Source: Rhodospirillaceae bacterium
GTDB taxonomy: Bacteria > Pseudomonadota > Alphaproteobacteria > Dongiales > Dongiaceae
DNA: 64,000 nucleotides
Reading direction: 5' to 3'
Assembly (NCBI GenBank): GCA_016712715.1
Contig: JADJQM010000001.1
Span: 1,881,001-1,945,000, forward strand
Positions 16,129-24,190 of the stretch are shown here, piece after piece. Made by a program: the position numbers and the translations under genes. Every line of letters begins with the position of its first letter. The stretch's first letter is position 1. The notes under the pieces are model-generated. The model did no database searches, had not been told where the DNA came from, and worked only from the letters and a program-made list of their open reading frames with translations.

Positions 16129-17943
16129 ATGGCGCGCGGTGCACCTCTCCCAGACCGGCCGATCTCGCGCGAATATCGGCGCCTCAGCGACCTCTTGCGC
16201 TTCGTCGCCCCCTATCGCCTGCGCGTCGTGGGCGGCACCATCGCCCTGCTGGTCTCGGCGAGCACGGTCCTCGCTTTGGGCAGCGGCATGCGCTATCTGG
16301 TCGACCGCGGCTTTGGCCTCGGCGATCCGCATATCCTCGATCAAACGGTGCTGGCGCTGTTCGGCGTCACCGTGATCCTGGCGCTTTCCACCTATGCCCG
16401 CTTCTATTTCGTGACCTGGGTGGGCGAGCGCGTGGTGGCCGACATCCGCAAGGCGGTTTTCGACCATATCGTGTCCTTGAGCCCCGGCTTCTTCGAAGTG
16501 ACGCGCACCGGCGAGGTCATCTCGCGCCTCACCACCGACACCACCTTGCTGCAGACCGTGGTCGGCTCCTCTGCCTCGATCGCCTTGCGCAACACGATCA
16601 TGATGGTGGGCGCCACGGTGATGCTGTTCATCACCAGCCCCAAGCTCACCGGCCTCGTCTTCCTGGTGGTGCCCTTCGTGGTGGCGCCGATCATCATCTA
16701 TGGCCGCAAGGTACGCGTGCTGTCGCGCCTCTCCCAGGACAAGATCGCCGAGGTCTCGGCCGATGCCAGTGAATCGCTCTATGGCATCCGCACGGTCCAG
16801 GCCTTCGCCCATGAGGTCGAAGAGCGCAAGCGCTTCGGTGGCCGGGTGGAGGAGGCGTTCGACGCCGCCACACAGCGGGTCCGTGCCCGTGCCTTCCTCA
16901 CCGGCCTCGTCATCCTGCTCATCTTCGGCGCCATCAGCATCGTGCTGTGGATCGGTGGCGCCGATGTGCTGGCGGGCGATATCTCCGCGGGCCAGCTCTC
17001 AGCCTTCGTCTTCTACGCCATCGTGGTGGCGGGATCGCTCGGCGCGATCACCGAGGTGATCGGCGATCTGCAGCGGGCGGCGGGCGCCATGGAGCGGATC
17101 ATCGAGCTCCTCAACACGAGGCCGATCATCTCGGCGCCGGCCTTGCCGAAGCACCTCCCGCAGCCCCTCACCCGCCGCGTCAAGTTCGACCATGTGACCT
17201 TCTATTATCCGTCGCGGCCGGAGACCAAGGCGCTCGACGATTTCAACCTCGAGATTGCCCCCGGCGAGACGGTCGCCATCGTCGGCCCGTCCGGCGCCGG
17301 CAAGACCACCATCATGCAATTGCTGATGCGTTTTTATGATGCCGACGACGGCGCCATCTCAGTCGACGGCATCGACATCCGCGATGTGGTGCCGGAAGCC
17401 TTGCGCGCCACCATGGGATTGGTGCCGCAGGACCCGGTGATCTTCTCCTCCTCCGCCGCCGAGAACATCCGCTACGGCAAGCCAGACGCCGATGACGCAG
17501 CCATCCGCAAGGCCGCCGATGCGGCCCATGCCAGCGAATTCCTCGATCGGCTGCCACAAGGCTTCGACACGCATCTCGGCGAACGCGGCGTGCGCCTTTC
17601 CGGCGGCCAGCGGCAGCGCATCGCCATCGCGCGCGCCGTGCTGCGCAATCCGGTCCTGCTGCTGCTCGACGAGGCGACCTCGGCCCTGGATGCCGAGAGC
17701 GAGAAATTGGTGCAGGCAGCGCTCGACAAATTGATGGTCGGCCGCACCACGCTGGTGATCGCCCACCGCCTGGCGACCGTGTTGAAGGCCGACCGCATCG
17801 TGGTGCTCGACAAAGGGCCGCATCGACGCCATCGGGACCCATGCCGAGCTCATCCGCCAGGGCGGGCTCTATGCGCGCCTCGCGGAACTGCAATTCGACC
17901 AGCCGGCCAGCGCCAAGCCTGTGGCAGCGGCGTGACATCATGA
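16129..17943 (+). CDS. ABC exporter, fused permease-ATPase (MsbA/BmrA type), frameshifted C-terminus
   Basis: The protein has six membrane helices in residues 1-320, then an ATPase domain with Walker A (GPSGAGKTT, near 388), signature LSGGQRQRIAIARA (near 490), Walker B LLLLDEAT and the switch His in IAHRL. It functions as a dimer exporting lipid or drug-like substrates. After VVLDKG the reading frame changes: a run of three G at 17815-17817 replaces an expected two. With one G removed the protein continues RIDAIGTHAELI...LYARLAELQF and stops at 17933-17935, giving 601 residues. As read, the last 40 residues are unrelated Arg/Pro-rich sequence. The catalytic core is intact in either version. 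Confidence 0.88.
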   Translation: MARGAPLPDRPISREYRRLSDLLRFVAPYRLRVVGGTIALLVSASTVLALGSGMRYLVDRGFGLGDPHILDQTVLALFGVTVILALSTYARFYFVTWVGERVVADIRKAVFDHIVSLSPGFFEVTRTGEVISRLTTDTTLLQTVVGSSASIALRNTIMMVGATVMLFITSPKLTGLVFLVVPFVVAPIIIYGRKVRVLSRLSQDKIAEVSADASESLYGIRTVQAFAHEVEERKRFGGRVEEAFDAATQRVRARAFLTGLVILLIFGAISIVLWIGGADVLAGDISAGQLSAFVFYAIVVAGSLGAITEVIGDLQRAAGAMERIIELLNTRPIISAPALPKHLPQPLTRRVKFDHVTFYYPSRPETKALDDFNLEIAPGETVAIVGPSGAGKTTIMQLLMRFYDADDGAISVDGIDIRDVVPEALRATMGLVPQDPVIFSSSAAENIRYGKPDADDAAIRKAADAAHASEFLDRLPQGFDTHLGERGVRLSGGQRQRIAIARAVLRNPVLLLLDEATSALDAESEKLVQAALDKLMVGRTTLVIAHRLATVLKADRIVVLDKGPHRRHRDPCRAHPPGRALCAPRGTAIRPAGQRQACGSGVTS

Positions 17944-18848
17944 GCATCATCGTCATCGGTGGCGCCAATCTCGACATCAAGAGCGTCATCGCGGGGCGAA
18001 CCGTGGCCGCCACCTCCAATCCCGGTGCGAGTTCGCTGAGCCTGGGCGGAGTCGGGCGCAACATCGCCGAGAACTTGGCGCGCCTCGGCGCACCCGTCGC
18101 CTTGCTGTCGGTGGTGGGCGACGATGATGCCGGCACCCGTCTCATCGAAGGCTCGGCTGCTGCCGGCATCGACATGAGGCTCACCACCCGGGCCAAGGGC
18201 AATACCGGCACCTATGCGGTGGTGATCGACCGCCAGGGCGAGATGGTGATCGGCGTTGCCGACATGCGCCTCATCGACGCCATTACGCCGCGCTTCATCG
18301 CCCGCCACAGGGCAGAGCTGGCGGCGGCAAGGCTGCTGGTGGCCGATTGCAATCTCAGCGCCGAGGCATTGGCCGAGGTCGCGAAGATTGCCGCGAAGGC
18401 GAAGATCCCGCTGATCGTCGAGCCGGTCTCGGTCCCCAAGGCGAAGCGCCTCGCCTCGTTGCTCCGCTCAGGCCTGCCGATCCATGCCGTGACGCCCAAC
18501 CGTGATGAGCTGGCGGCGCTGGTGGGTTTTCCGGTCAAGAGCGAGGCCGCCCTCAAGCGCGCCATGCGGCTGCTGCACCGCCGCGGTGTGCGCCATGTGC
18601 TGGTGGGGCTGGGTGCCGCCGGCTGCTATCTTTCCTCGGCCCATGACGACATCAATTTCACGGTGCATCTGCCGACGGCATCGCGGGCCAGGGTGCGTGA
18701 CGTGACCGGTGGTGGCGATGCCATGGTGGCGGGCTTCGCCTATGGCCTTGCGCGCGGCAAGAGCGCTGCGCAAGCTGCGCGCATGGGCCAGGAACTTGCC
18801 GCCCGCGCGGTGCATTCATTGACCAGTGTCGCCGCCGCGAGCAAATGA
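17940..18848 (+). CDS. psuK: PfkB-family carbohydrate kinase, probable pseudouridine kinase
   Basis: The 302-residue kinase has the PfkB fold: N-terminal GGANLDIK, the GGVGRNIAENLARLG signature, and the C-terminal DVTGGGDAMVAGFAYGL motif carrying the catalytic Asp (the usual G-A-G-D is G-G-G-D here). Its partner psuG follows immediately, which identifies the substrate as pseudouridine: the kinase makes pseudouridine 5'-phosphate. The ATG at 17940 lies four bases after the inferred true stop of the ABC exporter. Confidence 0.87.
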   Translation: MSIIVIGGANLDIKSVIAGRTVAATSNPGASSLSLGGVGRNIAENLARLGAPVALLSVVGDDDAGTRLIEGSAAAGIDMRLTTRAKGNTGTYAVVIDRQGEMVIGVADMRLIDAITPRFIARHRAELAAARLLVADCNLSAEALAEVAKIAAKAKIPLIVEPVSVPKAKRLASLLRSGLPIHAVTPNRDELAALVGFPVKSEAALKRAMRLLHRRGVRHVLVGLGAAGCYLSSAHDDINFTVHLPTASRARVRDVTGGGDAMVAGFAYGLARGKSAAQAARMGQELAARAVHSLTSVAAASK

Positions 18849-18862
18849 ACCAAGGAGCGATC

Positions 18863-19771
18863 ATGAACCCCTATCTCGACATCGCCCCGGAAATCGCCGA
18901 AGCCCTCAAGGCTGGCCGACCGGTGGTCGCGCTGGAATCGACCATCGTCGCCCATGGCATGCCCTTCCCGCAGAACCTGGTGACGGCGGAAGAAGTCGAG
19001 GGACTGGTCCGTGCCGGTGGTGCGCTGCCGGCCACCATCGCCATTCTCGACGGACGGCTCAAGGTAGGCCTGTCGGAAACGGAATTGCAGCGCGTCGCAC
19101 AATCGCCGGACATGGTGAAGGCCAGCATCCGCGACATACCGGTCCTGGTCGCGACCCGTGGCAACGGCGCCACCACGGTCGCCAGCACCATGCGCATCGC
19201 CGCCATGGCCGGCATCCAGGTGTTCGTGACCGGCGGCATCGGCGGCGTGCACCGGGGAGCAGCCAAAAGCTTCGACATCTCGGCCGATCTCGAGGAGATG
19301 GCGGAAAGCAATGTGGCGGTGGTCTGCGCCGGGGCGAAATCGATCCTCGATATCGGCCTGACGCTCGAATACCTCGAGACCGCCGGTGTCCCCGTGATCA
19401 CCATGGGCAGCGACATTTTCCCGGCCTTCTATTCGCGCGACAGCGGCCACAAATCGCCCTTTACCGCCGACAGCGCCGCCGAGATCGCCGCCGTCATGCG
19501 CGCCAAATGGGAGTTGGGCCTCAAAGGCGGGCTGGTGATCGCCAACCCGATCCCCGTGGCCGACGAGATCCCCGCCGCCGAGATCGACCGCCAGATCCAG
19601 GGCGCCCTGGTCGAAGCCGACACCACCGGCTATCGCGGCAAGACGCTCACACCCTTTCTGCTGAAGCGTGTCGCGGCCCTCACCGAAGGCCGCTCGCTGG
19701 TGGCCAACATCGCGCTCGTGCGGAACAACGCACGCTTGGGTGCCGCGATCGCGGTGGCGATGGCGGGCTAA
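18863..19771 (+). CDS. psuG: Pseudouridine-5'-phosphate glycosidase
   Basis: This enzyme cleaves the C-C glycosidic bond of pseudouridine 5'-phosphate to uracil and ribose 5-phosphate, completing salvage with psuK. The 302-residue product shows the family motifs ALESTIVAHGMP, ATIAILDG, ATRGNGATTVASTM, FVTGGIGGVHRG and VCAGAKSILDIG; the catalytic Lys is in the last of these. AAGGAG five bases upstream supports the ATG at 18863; an ATG at 18845 overlapping the psuK stop is less well placed. Confidence 0.95.
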   Translation: MNPYLDIAPEIAEALKAGRPVVALESTIVAHGMPFPQNLVTAEEVEGLVRAGGALPATIAILDGRLKVGLSETELQRVAQSPDMVKASIRDIPVLVATRGNGATTVASTMRIAAMAGIQVFVTGGIGGVHRGAAKSFDISADLEEMAESNVAVVCAGAKSILDIGLTLEYLETAGVPVITMGSDIFPAFYSRDSGHKSPFTADSAAEIAAVMRAKWELGLKGGLVIANPIPVADEIPAAEIDRQIQGALVEADTTGYRGKTLTPFLLKRVAALTEGRSLVANIALVRNNARLGAAIAVAMAG

Positions 19772-19861
19772 GGCGCGTCCGATATACCTCTATCCCTAGT
19801 CGCACGCACCGCCGACGCGTGTCAGACTTTGCCGGCCGCGCAGCAACGGGGAGTCTGACGC

Positions 19862-20656
19862 TCACTCATCTGATTTTACCTCAATGACTTCGCGCAGCTT
19901 TATACCCGGTTGAACATTGCGACCGTAAATAGTCTGCAACCCCAGTTTGTCCAGGATATCGATTGTCCGCGATGAATAATCCAAATTCCTGGCCGATGGG
20001 CCATCTGCCGGCCCTCGGAGTCCGATGGCATAGAGCAGGTTCTTGGCGATGCAGTTCTCTTCGGACGATGCTGATTGGCCGGTCGAGACAAATCCAACAG
20101 CGCGAGTGATAATGCCACCAGGCGCCACAGTGAATCCCAAGCATTCACTCTCGTCGCTACGAAAAGTTTCTAGCCCCGCGTCAAACTCTTCCCGAGGCTG
20201 ACCCAGCCACTTGACCAACCGCACTTCGCCTATAGCTGCCAAGCCCTGTGACGCTCGGTCAGCGAAGACAATCACTGTATCAGCTTCGTTCAGGTCGTGA
20301 ACCCAATCGAACTTCAGCCCCGACGTTTCGTGTACGGACGCGAGTAGAGGCAGTATCTGCACCTTGATCAGCTCCGTAATGTGCTCATACTTAACATCGG
20401 CAGCGTTCTGAAAGTAGATTCGCACCGGTGCGACACGCTTTGTCACGACGGCACGATCCAACAACTGGTCCCATGTTGCACCGTCCGGCACATCTGCCGT
20501 ACTTACGATAGAGCGAACAACGTCATAAGGCATCGGAATTTCTATCGTCACATCTCCGTCGCCATCAGCGCGAAGACCTGACTTCGATGTACAATCGAGA
20601 ACAACTACGGCGAACAGAATTCCAACAAGGTACAGTGGCACTCTGGCAATGCGCAT
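19862..20656 (-). CDS. Secreted or lipid-anchored protein, DUF2927-like
   Basis: The 264-residue product has an N-terminal hydrophobic segment with a possible lipobox (V-V-L-D-C near residue 20, imperfect), then a globular domain resembling DUF2927 (VTKRVAPVRIYF, ADTVIVFADRASQGL, and an ENCIAKNLLYAIGLRG segment). The last segment resembles a helix of a degenerate metallopeptidase without HExxH, so catalysis is doubtful. The start at 20656 has GGGAG five bases upstream. Base composition is AT-richer than the flanking psu genes. About 90 bases upstream of its start codon begins the first copy of the duplicated non-coding block. Confidence 0.6.
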   Translation of the reverse strand: MRIARVPLYLVGILFAVVVLDCTSKSGLRADGDGDVTIEIPMPYDVVRSIVSTADVPDGATWDQLLDRAVVTKRVAPVRIYFQNAADVKYEHITELIKVQILPLLASVHETSGLKFDWVHDLNEADTVIVFADRASQGLAAIGEVRLVKWLGQPREEFDAGLETFRSDESECLGFTVAPGGIITRAVGFVSTGQSASSEENCIAKNLLYAIGLRGPADGPSARNLDYSSRTIDILDKLGLQTIYGRNVQPGIKLREVIEVKSDE

Positions 20657-21000
20657 CAGGGCTCCCCTCGTCAATGACCACGTCACCTGGCTCTCAATTC
20701 TATTGCCAAGCACCTTCCCCGTTTCTCCCCCACCTCACCACCCACCTTCGTGAACGGTGAACACACAAATCCGGTCAGCATTCCCGCCCCCGTCTTGTGT
20801 CATGGGATTGAGCCAATGAGCTACTTCAATTAATCAGGGAAGATTCTGACGTCAAGGCATCCCGCGACGCATGGACCCTGCAGAGCGTTTTCCCCGGCCC
20901 GCTATAGAGCTGGTGCAGATCGGTGCCCACGCGATCTCCGCACCAAATGACACCCCATTCTCCACCCCTCCCACTTAAATCCCGCTTTTTCCCCGGCGCC

Positions 21001-21036
21001 TTAGGACCGCCCTGCCAAGTCCTTGATTTTCCTCAT
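21001..21036 (-). other. Conserved micro-ORF in block A
   Basis: On the minus strand an 11-codon frame reads MRKIKDLAGRS and stops with TAA. The equivalent position in block B reads MKKIKDLAKQS and also stops with TAA. Start, stop and K-I-K-D-L-A are shared. No ribosome site is evident, so this may be a decayed gene start rather than a translated peptide. Confidence 0.3.
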
Positions 21037-21040
21037 ATTT

Positions 21041-21067
21041 GATTGAACCATCATTCAATATATGAAC
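21041..21067. promoter_or_regulatory. Double inverted repeat (candidate TetR operator), copy A
   Basis: ATTGAACCATCATTCAAT is a 6-6-6 inverted repeat and overlaps a second one, TTCAATATATGAA. Such overlapping pairs suit binding of two TetR dimers, and a TetR/BetI-type regulator is encoded 2.5 kb away. The stretch is identical in copy B. Confidence 0.5.
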
Positions 21068-21107
21068 TCTATTGATATAAGCAATCGGGGTCAGAGTCCG
21101 ATTTTCC

Positions 21108-21794
21108 CTACTTTGGGCAGTATGCATTGCCAGCCACTCGAAAACCCTCGATCAACTGCTTTGTCTTATCTCTAAAATCACTCAGCATCGCTATTTTTTG
21201 CTTGGGAACAACGTATTGGACTTCGATTCCGTCAACTACATCGTAGACAGTGCAGCTGAACCGTTTCTCCTGGGCCTGTGTGAACATGGGGGCCGAAGGA
21301 CATTCAAGATGATGTGGAGCATCATGTTGGCTGTCAGGAATAAGCACTTCAGAAATGCATCCTTCGCATGTGTAGCTTTGCCACCCAGGCAATTTCATTC
21401 TCCCTGGGAGTTTAGGTAAGTGGAGAACAAATCCTGTCCTGCTCTTCATTGCTATAGTTAAGAATGTTGTTACTTCTAGCGCTTCCGCACCCTTTTGCTC
21501 GGTCAATTTTTCAGGATCAAATCGATCAATAGTGAAGCTCTTACCCATTGGCGCTAAGTCTCTATATCGAAACACGATGCGAAAGATAGAACTCGGTGGA
21601 ACTGGGATATGACGGAAGTATGCGCTGTCTATTCCGAGTAACACCGACTTCCCTTGAGCTTCGAGACTCAAACACATCTCGTCATTGGCGCTTGCTGGGA
21701 GAACTCCGCTCGTTGAAAGGGCGATCGATAGTATGGTCGCCTGCTTCAGGAGCCACGTGCAGGCATGCACAATCTTGACACTTACCTTAGTCAT
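21108..21794 (-). CDS. Hypothetical secreted protein in low-GC patch
   Basis: The 228-residue product begins at the ATG at 21794 (GGAGGGAGAG directly upstream) with a hydrophobic signal-like segment ending near ASA, so export is likely. The mature part has several cysteines (YTCEGCISEV, ECPSAP, FSCTVYD, YCPK), suggesting disulfides. I do not recognise a domain. Base composition and codon choice are clearly AT-richer than neighbours, a sign of transfer. It lies between the two copies of the 330-bp block, with copy B just upstream of it. Confidence 0.55.
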   Translation of the reverse strand: MTKVSVKIVHACTWLLKQATILSIALSTSGVLPASANDEMCLSLEAQGKSVLLGIDSAYFRHIPVPPSSIFRIVFRYRDLAPMGKSFTIDRFDPEKLTEQKGAEALEVTTFLTIAMKSRTGFVLHLPKLPGRMKLPGWQSYTCEGCISEVLIPDSQHDAPHHLECPSAPMFTQAQEKRFSCTVYDVVDGIEVQYVVPKQKIAMLSDFRDKTKQLIEGFRVAGNAYCPK

Positions 21795-22073
21795 CTCTCC
21801 CTCCCGGCCTCTCCCATTCCTCATGACCGGTGAGAGCGCAAACTTCATCGGCATACGCGTCTTTGCCTCCTGTCACGCGAATGAGCCGGAGAGCTGCTTC
21901 AATTAATCAGGGAATTTTCAGACGTCAAGGCTTGCGCCAAAGCCTTGACCCTGCAGGGCGATTTCCACGGCACTCGAGAAAACTGGTGCTGATCGATGCC
22001 AACGCAATCTCCGCAGTACATATCGGTCCAAACTTTCCCCCACCCACTTAAATCCCGCCTTTTCCCCGGCACC

Positions 22074-22109
22074 TTAGGACTGCTTGGCCAAGTCCTTGAT
22101 TTTCTTCAT
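22074..22109 (-). other. Conserved micro-ORF in block B
   Basis: The minus-strand frame reads MKKIKDLAKQS then TAA, matching the copy in block A in length, start, stop and seven of eleven residues or more. Reading past the stop gives a further open stretch of about 50 codons (GAGEKAGFKW...) with partial similarity to copy A, so this could be a relic of a repeated gene. Confidence 0.3.
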
Positions 22110-22113
22110 TTTT

Positions 22114-22140
22114 GATTGAACCATCATTCAATATATGAAC
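22114..22140. promoter_or_regulatory. Double inverted repeat (candidate TetR operator), copy B
   Basis: These 27 bases are identical to 21041-21067. The inverted repeat ATTGAACCATCATTCAAT is centred about 35 bases upstream of the -35 element of the Rieske gene promoter, a position that would suit activation or long-range repression. Confidence 0.55.
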
Positions 22141-22158
22141 GTTATTGATATGAAAACA

Positions 22159-22185
22159 TTGACTTTATTGATTCTATCGTATAGA
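22159..22185 (+). promoter_or_regulatory. Predicted sigma-70 promoter of the Rieske oxygenase gene
   Basis: TTGACT (22159-22164) and TATAGA (22180-22185) are separated by 15 bases, slightly short. The -10 region overlaps a near-palindrome (GATTCTATCGTATAGAAATC, 22170-22189). Block A lacks this segment, so only copy B sits beside a promoter. Confidence 0.45.
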
Positions 22186-22224
22186 AATCATCCCATATAA
22201 ACGCTGATAAATCGGAGCGGGATG

Positions 22225-23460
22225 ATGACGATGATCGATCAAATCAAAAACCAGACGGCGCGGTCGGATGTGCATGGGGGCCTGGCGGTGAGCCTGCCGG
22301 CCTGGGCCTATACCAGCGACGAGCTGATCGACATCGAATATGAAAACCTGATCCTGCCCAGCTGGCAGTTCGTCTGCCACATCTCGGAAGTGGCGAAGCC
22401 CGGCGACTATGCGACCCTCGATCTGAAGCGCGATTCCATCCTGGTCATGCGCGGCAAGGACAAGGTGCTGCGCGCCTTCATGAATGTCTGCCGCCACCGC
22501 GCGGCAAAGCTCCTCGACGGCAGCGGCAATTGCAAGGCGCGCATCACCTGCCCCTATCATGGCTGGAGCTATGACCTCAGCGGCGAATTGAAGGGGGTAC
22601 CCGCGGAAAAGACCTTCCCCGGCATCGAGAAGGACCAGCTCGGCCTGAAGCCAGTCGAGATGGAGATCCTGGCCGGCATGGTCTTCACCCGGGTGGTGCC
22701 GGGCGGCCCGTCCTTGCGCGAGAGCTTCGGCGACATGGCCGATGTCATCGCCGGCTACAATCTCGAGGAAATGGTGCCGGGCGGTCCCGCCTGGATCGAG
22801 ACCTGGGATTGCAACTGGAAAATCGCGGTCGACAACAACCTCGAGAACTACCATGTGCCGATCGGGCATCCAGGCCTCAACCGGATGCTGGACAGCGATC
22901 TGACCGGGGTCATCAACCAGCATGGCGTTGCCTACAGCAAGAGCGTCCTGAAGGGCATCCCCTCGGCCAACCGGGCCGAGCGCATGTACCAGCACCTCGC
23001 CAAGGATGCCCTCACCGACCTGCCCGAGGATGTGCGCAAGACCTGGACCTTCTTTTCCATGGCGCCGAATATCGGCCTCGACATCTATCCGGACAGCTTC
23101 GACATCTTCCATATCCTGCCGATGGGCGGCGAGACCTCCGTCATGCGCTATCCGATCTATGTGCGCCCCGCCAAGGACCAGGGTGCCAGCCGGGAGCTGA
23201 AGGCGATGCAGTATTTGAACGCCCGCATCAACCGCCAGGTCGGGGCCGAGGACCGGGAATTGTGCGAACGGGTCCAGCTCGGCATGGGATCCCACGGCTA
23301 TGAGCCGGGGCCGCTTTCCAATTACGAGCATGCGGTGGTAGATTTCCACGACCGGATTCGGGCAGCCTGCCCCGTGGTGAACGAGGTGCGGGCGCCGGCG
23401 GCCGGGACATTGCGGCGGCGCAATGACGCCTTGCGGGAGACGAGCCGGTCGGCGGCCTGA
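22225..23460 (+). CDS. Rieske non-haem iron oxygenase, alpha subunit (quaternary-amine type)
   Basis: The protein of about 411 residues has an N-terminal Rieske [2Fe-2S] domain (C-R-H near 90 and C-P-Y-H near 110) and a C-terminal mononuclear iron domain (NNLENYHVPIGH, two His near 211 and 216). The residue bridging the centres is Glu, as in carnitine and glycine-betaine oxygenases, rather than the Asp of aromatic dioxygenases. Likely reactions are oxygen-dependent demethylation or cleavage of an N-methylated compound; the substrate is inferred. GGAG seven bases upstream favours the ATG at 22225; 22222 is the alternative. No reductase gene is nearby. Confidence 0.88.
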   Translation: MTMIDQIKNQTARSDVHGGLAVSLPAWAYTSDELIDIEYENLILPSWQFVCHISEVAKPGDYATLDLKRDSILVMRGKDKVLRAFMNVCRHRAAKLLDGSGNCKARITCPYHGWSYDLSGELKGVPAEKTFPGIEKDQLGLKPVEMEILAGMVFTRVVPGGPSLRESFGDMADVIAGYNLEEMVPGGPAWIETWDCNWKIAVDNNLENYHVPIGHPGLNRMLDSDLTGVINQHGVAYSKSVLKGIPSANRAERMYQHLAKDALTDLPEDVRKTWTFFSMAPNIGLDIYPDSFDIFHILPMGGETSVMRYPIYVRPAKDQGASRELKAMQYLNARINRQVGAEDRELCERVQLGMGSHGYEPGPLSNYEHAVVDFHDRIRAACPVVNEVRAPAAGTLRRRNDALRETSRSAA

Positions 23461-23524
23461 GCGAAGGCCGGCTGGCATGATCGTCAACCACTGGCCGGTT
23501 CTGCCGCCCGAAAGGGAACAAGGC

Positions 23525-24166
23525 ATGAGCCGCGAATTGGCCAAGGAGGCCCGGCGCCGGCAGCTCATCGAGGCGACGATCGACGGGATTGCCCGCAAGG
23601 GCTTTACCGAGCTGAAGATCGCCGATGTGGCGCAGGAAGCCGGTCTCTCAGTCGGCATCGTCAATTTCTATTTCAAGAGCAAGGACGCGCTCCTCATCGC
23701 GACCTTCAAACATCTGGTCGAGGATTACGAGCAGCACATGCAGGCGATCCTGGCCAAGGCCGGGAAATCGGCGGCGGCTCAGCTCGACGCCATGATCGAG
23801 GCGGATTTCGCCCGGACCCATGCCAACCGCAAGCAGGTCACGGTCTGGTATGCCTTCTGGGGCGAGACGCGCTGGCGCCCGGAATTCCTGAAACTCTGCG
23901 CCGACCTCTCGACCTCCTTCCAGATCGCCACGACCGAGACCTTCCAGGCGCTCATCGATGAAGGCGGCTATCAGGGCCTCGATGCCGGCCTCATCGCCCG
24001 CGGCTTCAATGCCATGATCGACGGGCTGTGGCTGGACATGCTCCTCAATCCCAAGCAGACCGACCGCGATACCGCGAAGGCCAGCGTCCGCGCCTTCCTC
24101 GCCGGCCTTTTCCCACGCGAATTCGGCGGCAAGGTGGCAGCCGCCAACGGCAACGCCGCCGCCTGA
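23525..24166 (+). CDS. TetR family regulator, BetI-type
   Basis: The 213-residue regulator has an N-terminal TetR helix-turn-helix (LKIADVAQEAGLSVGIVNFYF, residues 27-47) preceded by RRRQLIEATIDGIARKGF, and a BetI-like C-terminal ligand domain (ANRKQVTVWYAFWGE). BetI represses choline-to-betaine genes and is relieved by choline; this protein probably senses the amine degraded by the neighbouring enzymes. An in-frame ATG at 23477 would add 16 residues. The duplicated inverted repeat near 22123 is a candidate binding site. Confidence 0.9.
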   Translation: MSRELAKEARRRQLIEATIDGIARKGFTELKIADVAQEAGLSVGIVNFYFKSKDALLIATFKHLVEDYEQHMQAILAKAGKSAAAQLDAMIEADFARTHANRKQVTVWYAFWGETRWRPEFLKLCADLSTSFQIATTETFQALIDEGGYQGLDAGLIARGFNAMIDGLWLDMLLNPKQTDRDTAKASVRAFLAGLFPREFGGKVAAANGNAAA

Positions 24167-24190
24167 GCTCCATCCCACCGGAGATTTCCC

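Larger units (their letters stand above)
20748..21078. repeat. Duplicated non-coding block, copy A
   Basis: About 330 bases here match 21821-22150 at a constant offset of 1073 bases and roughly 75% identity by eye. Shared landmarks are CTTCAATTAATCAGGGAA, CACTTAAATCCCGC, a CCTTAGGAC...GTCCTTGATTTTC hairpin and a 27-base stretch (21041-21067) that is identical in both copies. Coding frames longer than a few codons are not shared. It lies upstream of the minus-strand DUF2927-like gene. Confidence 0.8.
21821..22150. repeat. Duplicated non-coding block, copy B
   Basis: This is the second copy of the block at 20748-21078. It carries a perfect 10-bp hairpin, GTCAAGGCTT...AAGCCTTGAC (21924-21949), whose second arm is lost in copy A. 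Similarity ends at ATTGATAT, just before the predicted promoter of the Rieske oxygenase gene. It is the upstream region of both the divergent secreted protein and the oxygenase. Confidence 0.8.

Noticed and set aside
21108..21794. The 330-bp blocks as terminal repeats of a composite transposon carrying the secreted gene
   Set aside because: The blocks are direct, have no transposase, no terminal inverted repeats and no visible target duplication; a tandem duplication fits better.
22174..23664. Minus-strand open frame of 496 codons opposite the Rieske gene
   Set aside because: It covers the Rieske gene and part of the TetR gene on the other strand and lacks recognisable motifs.
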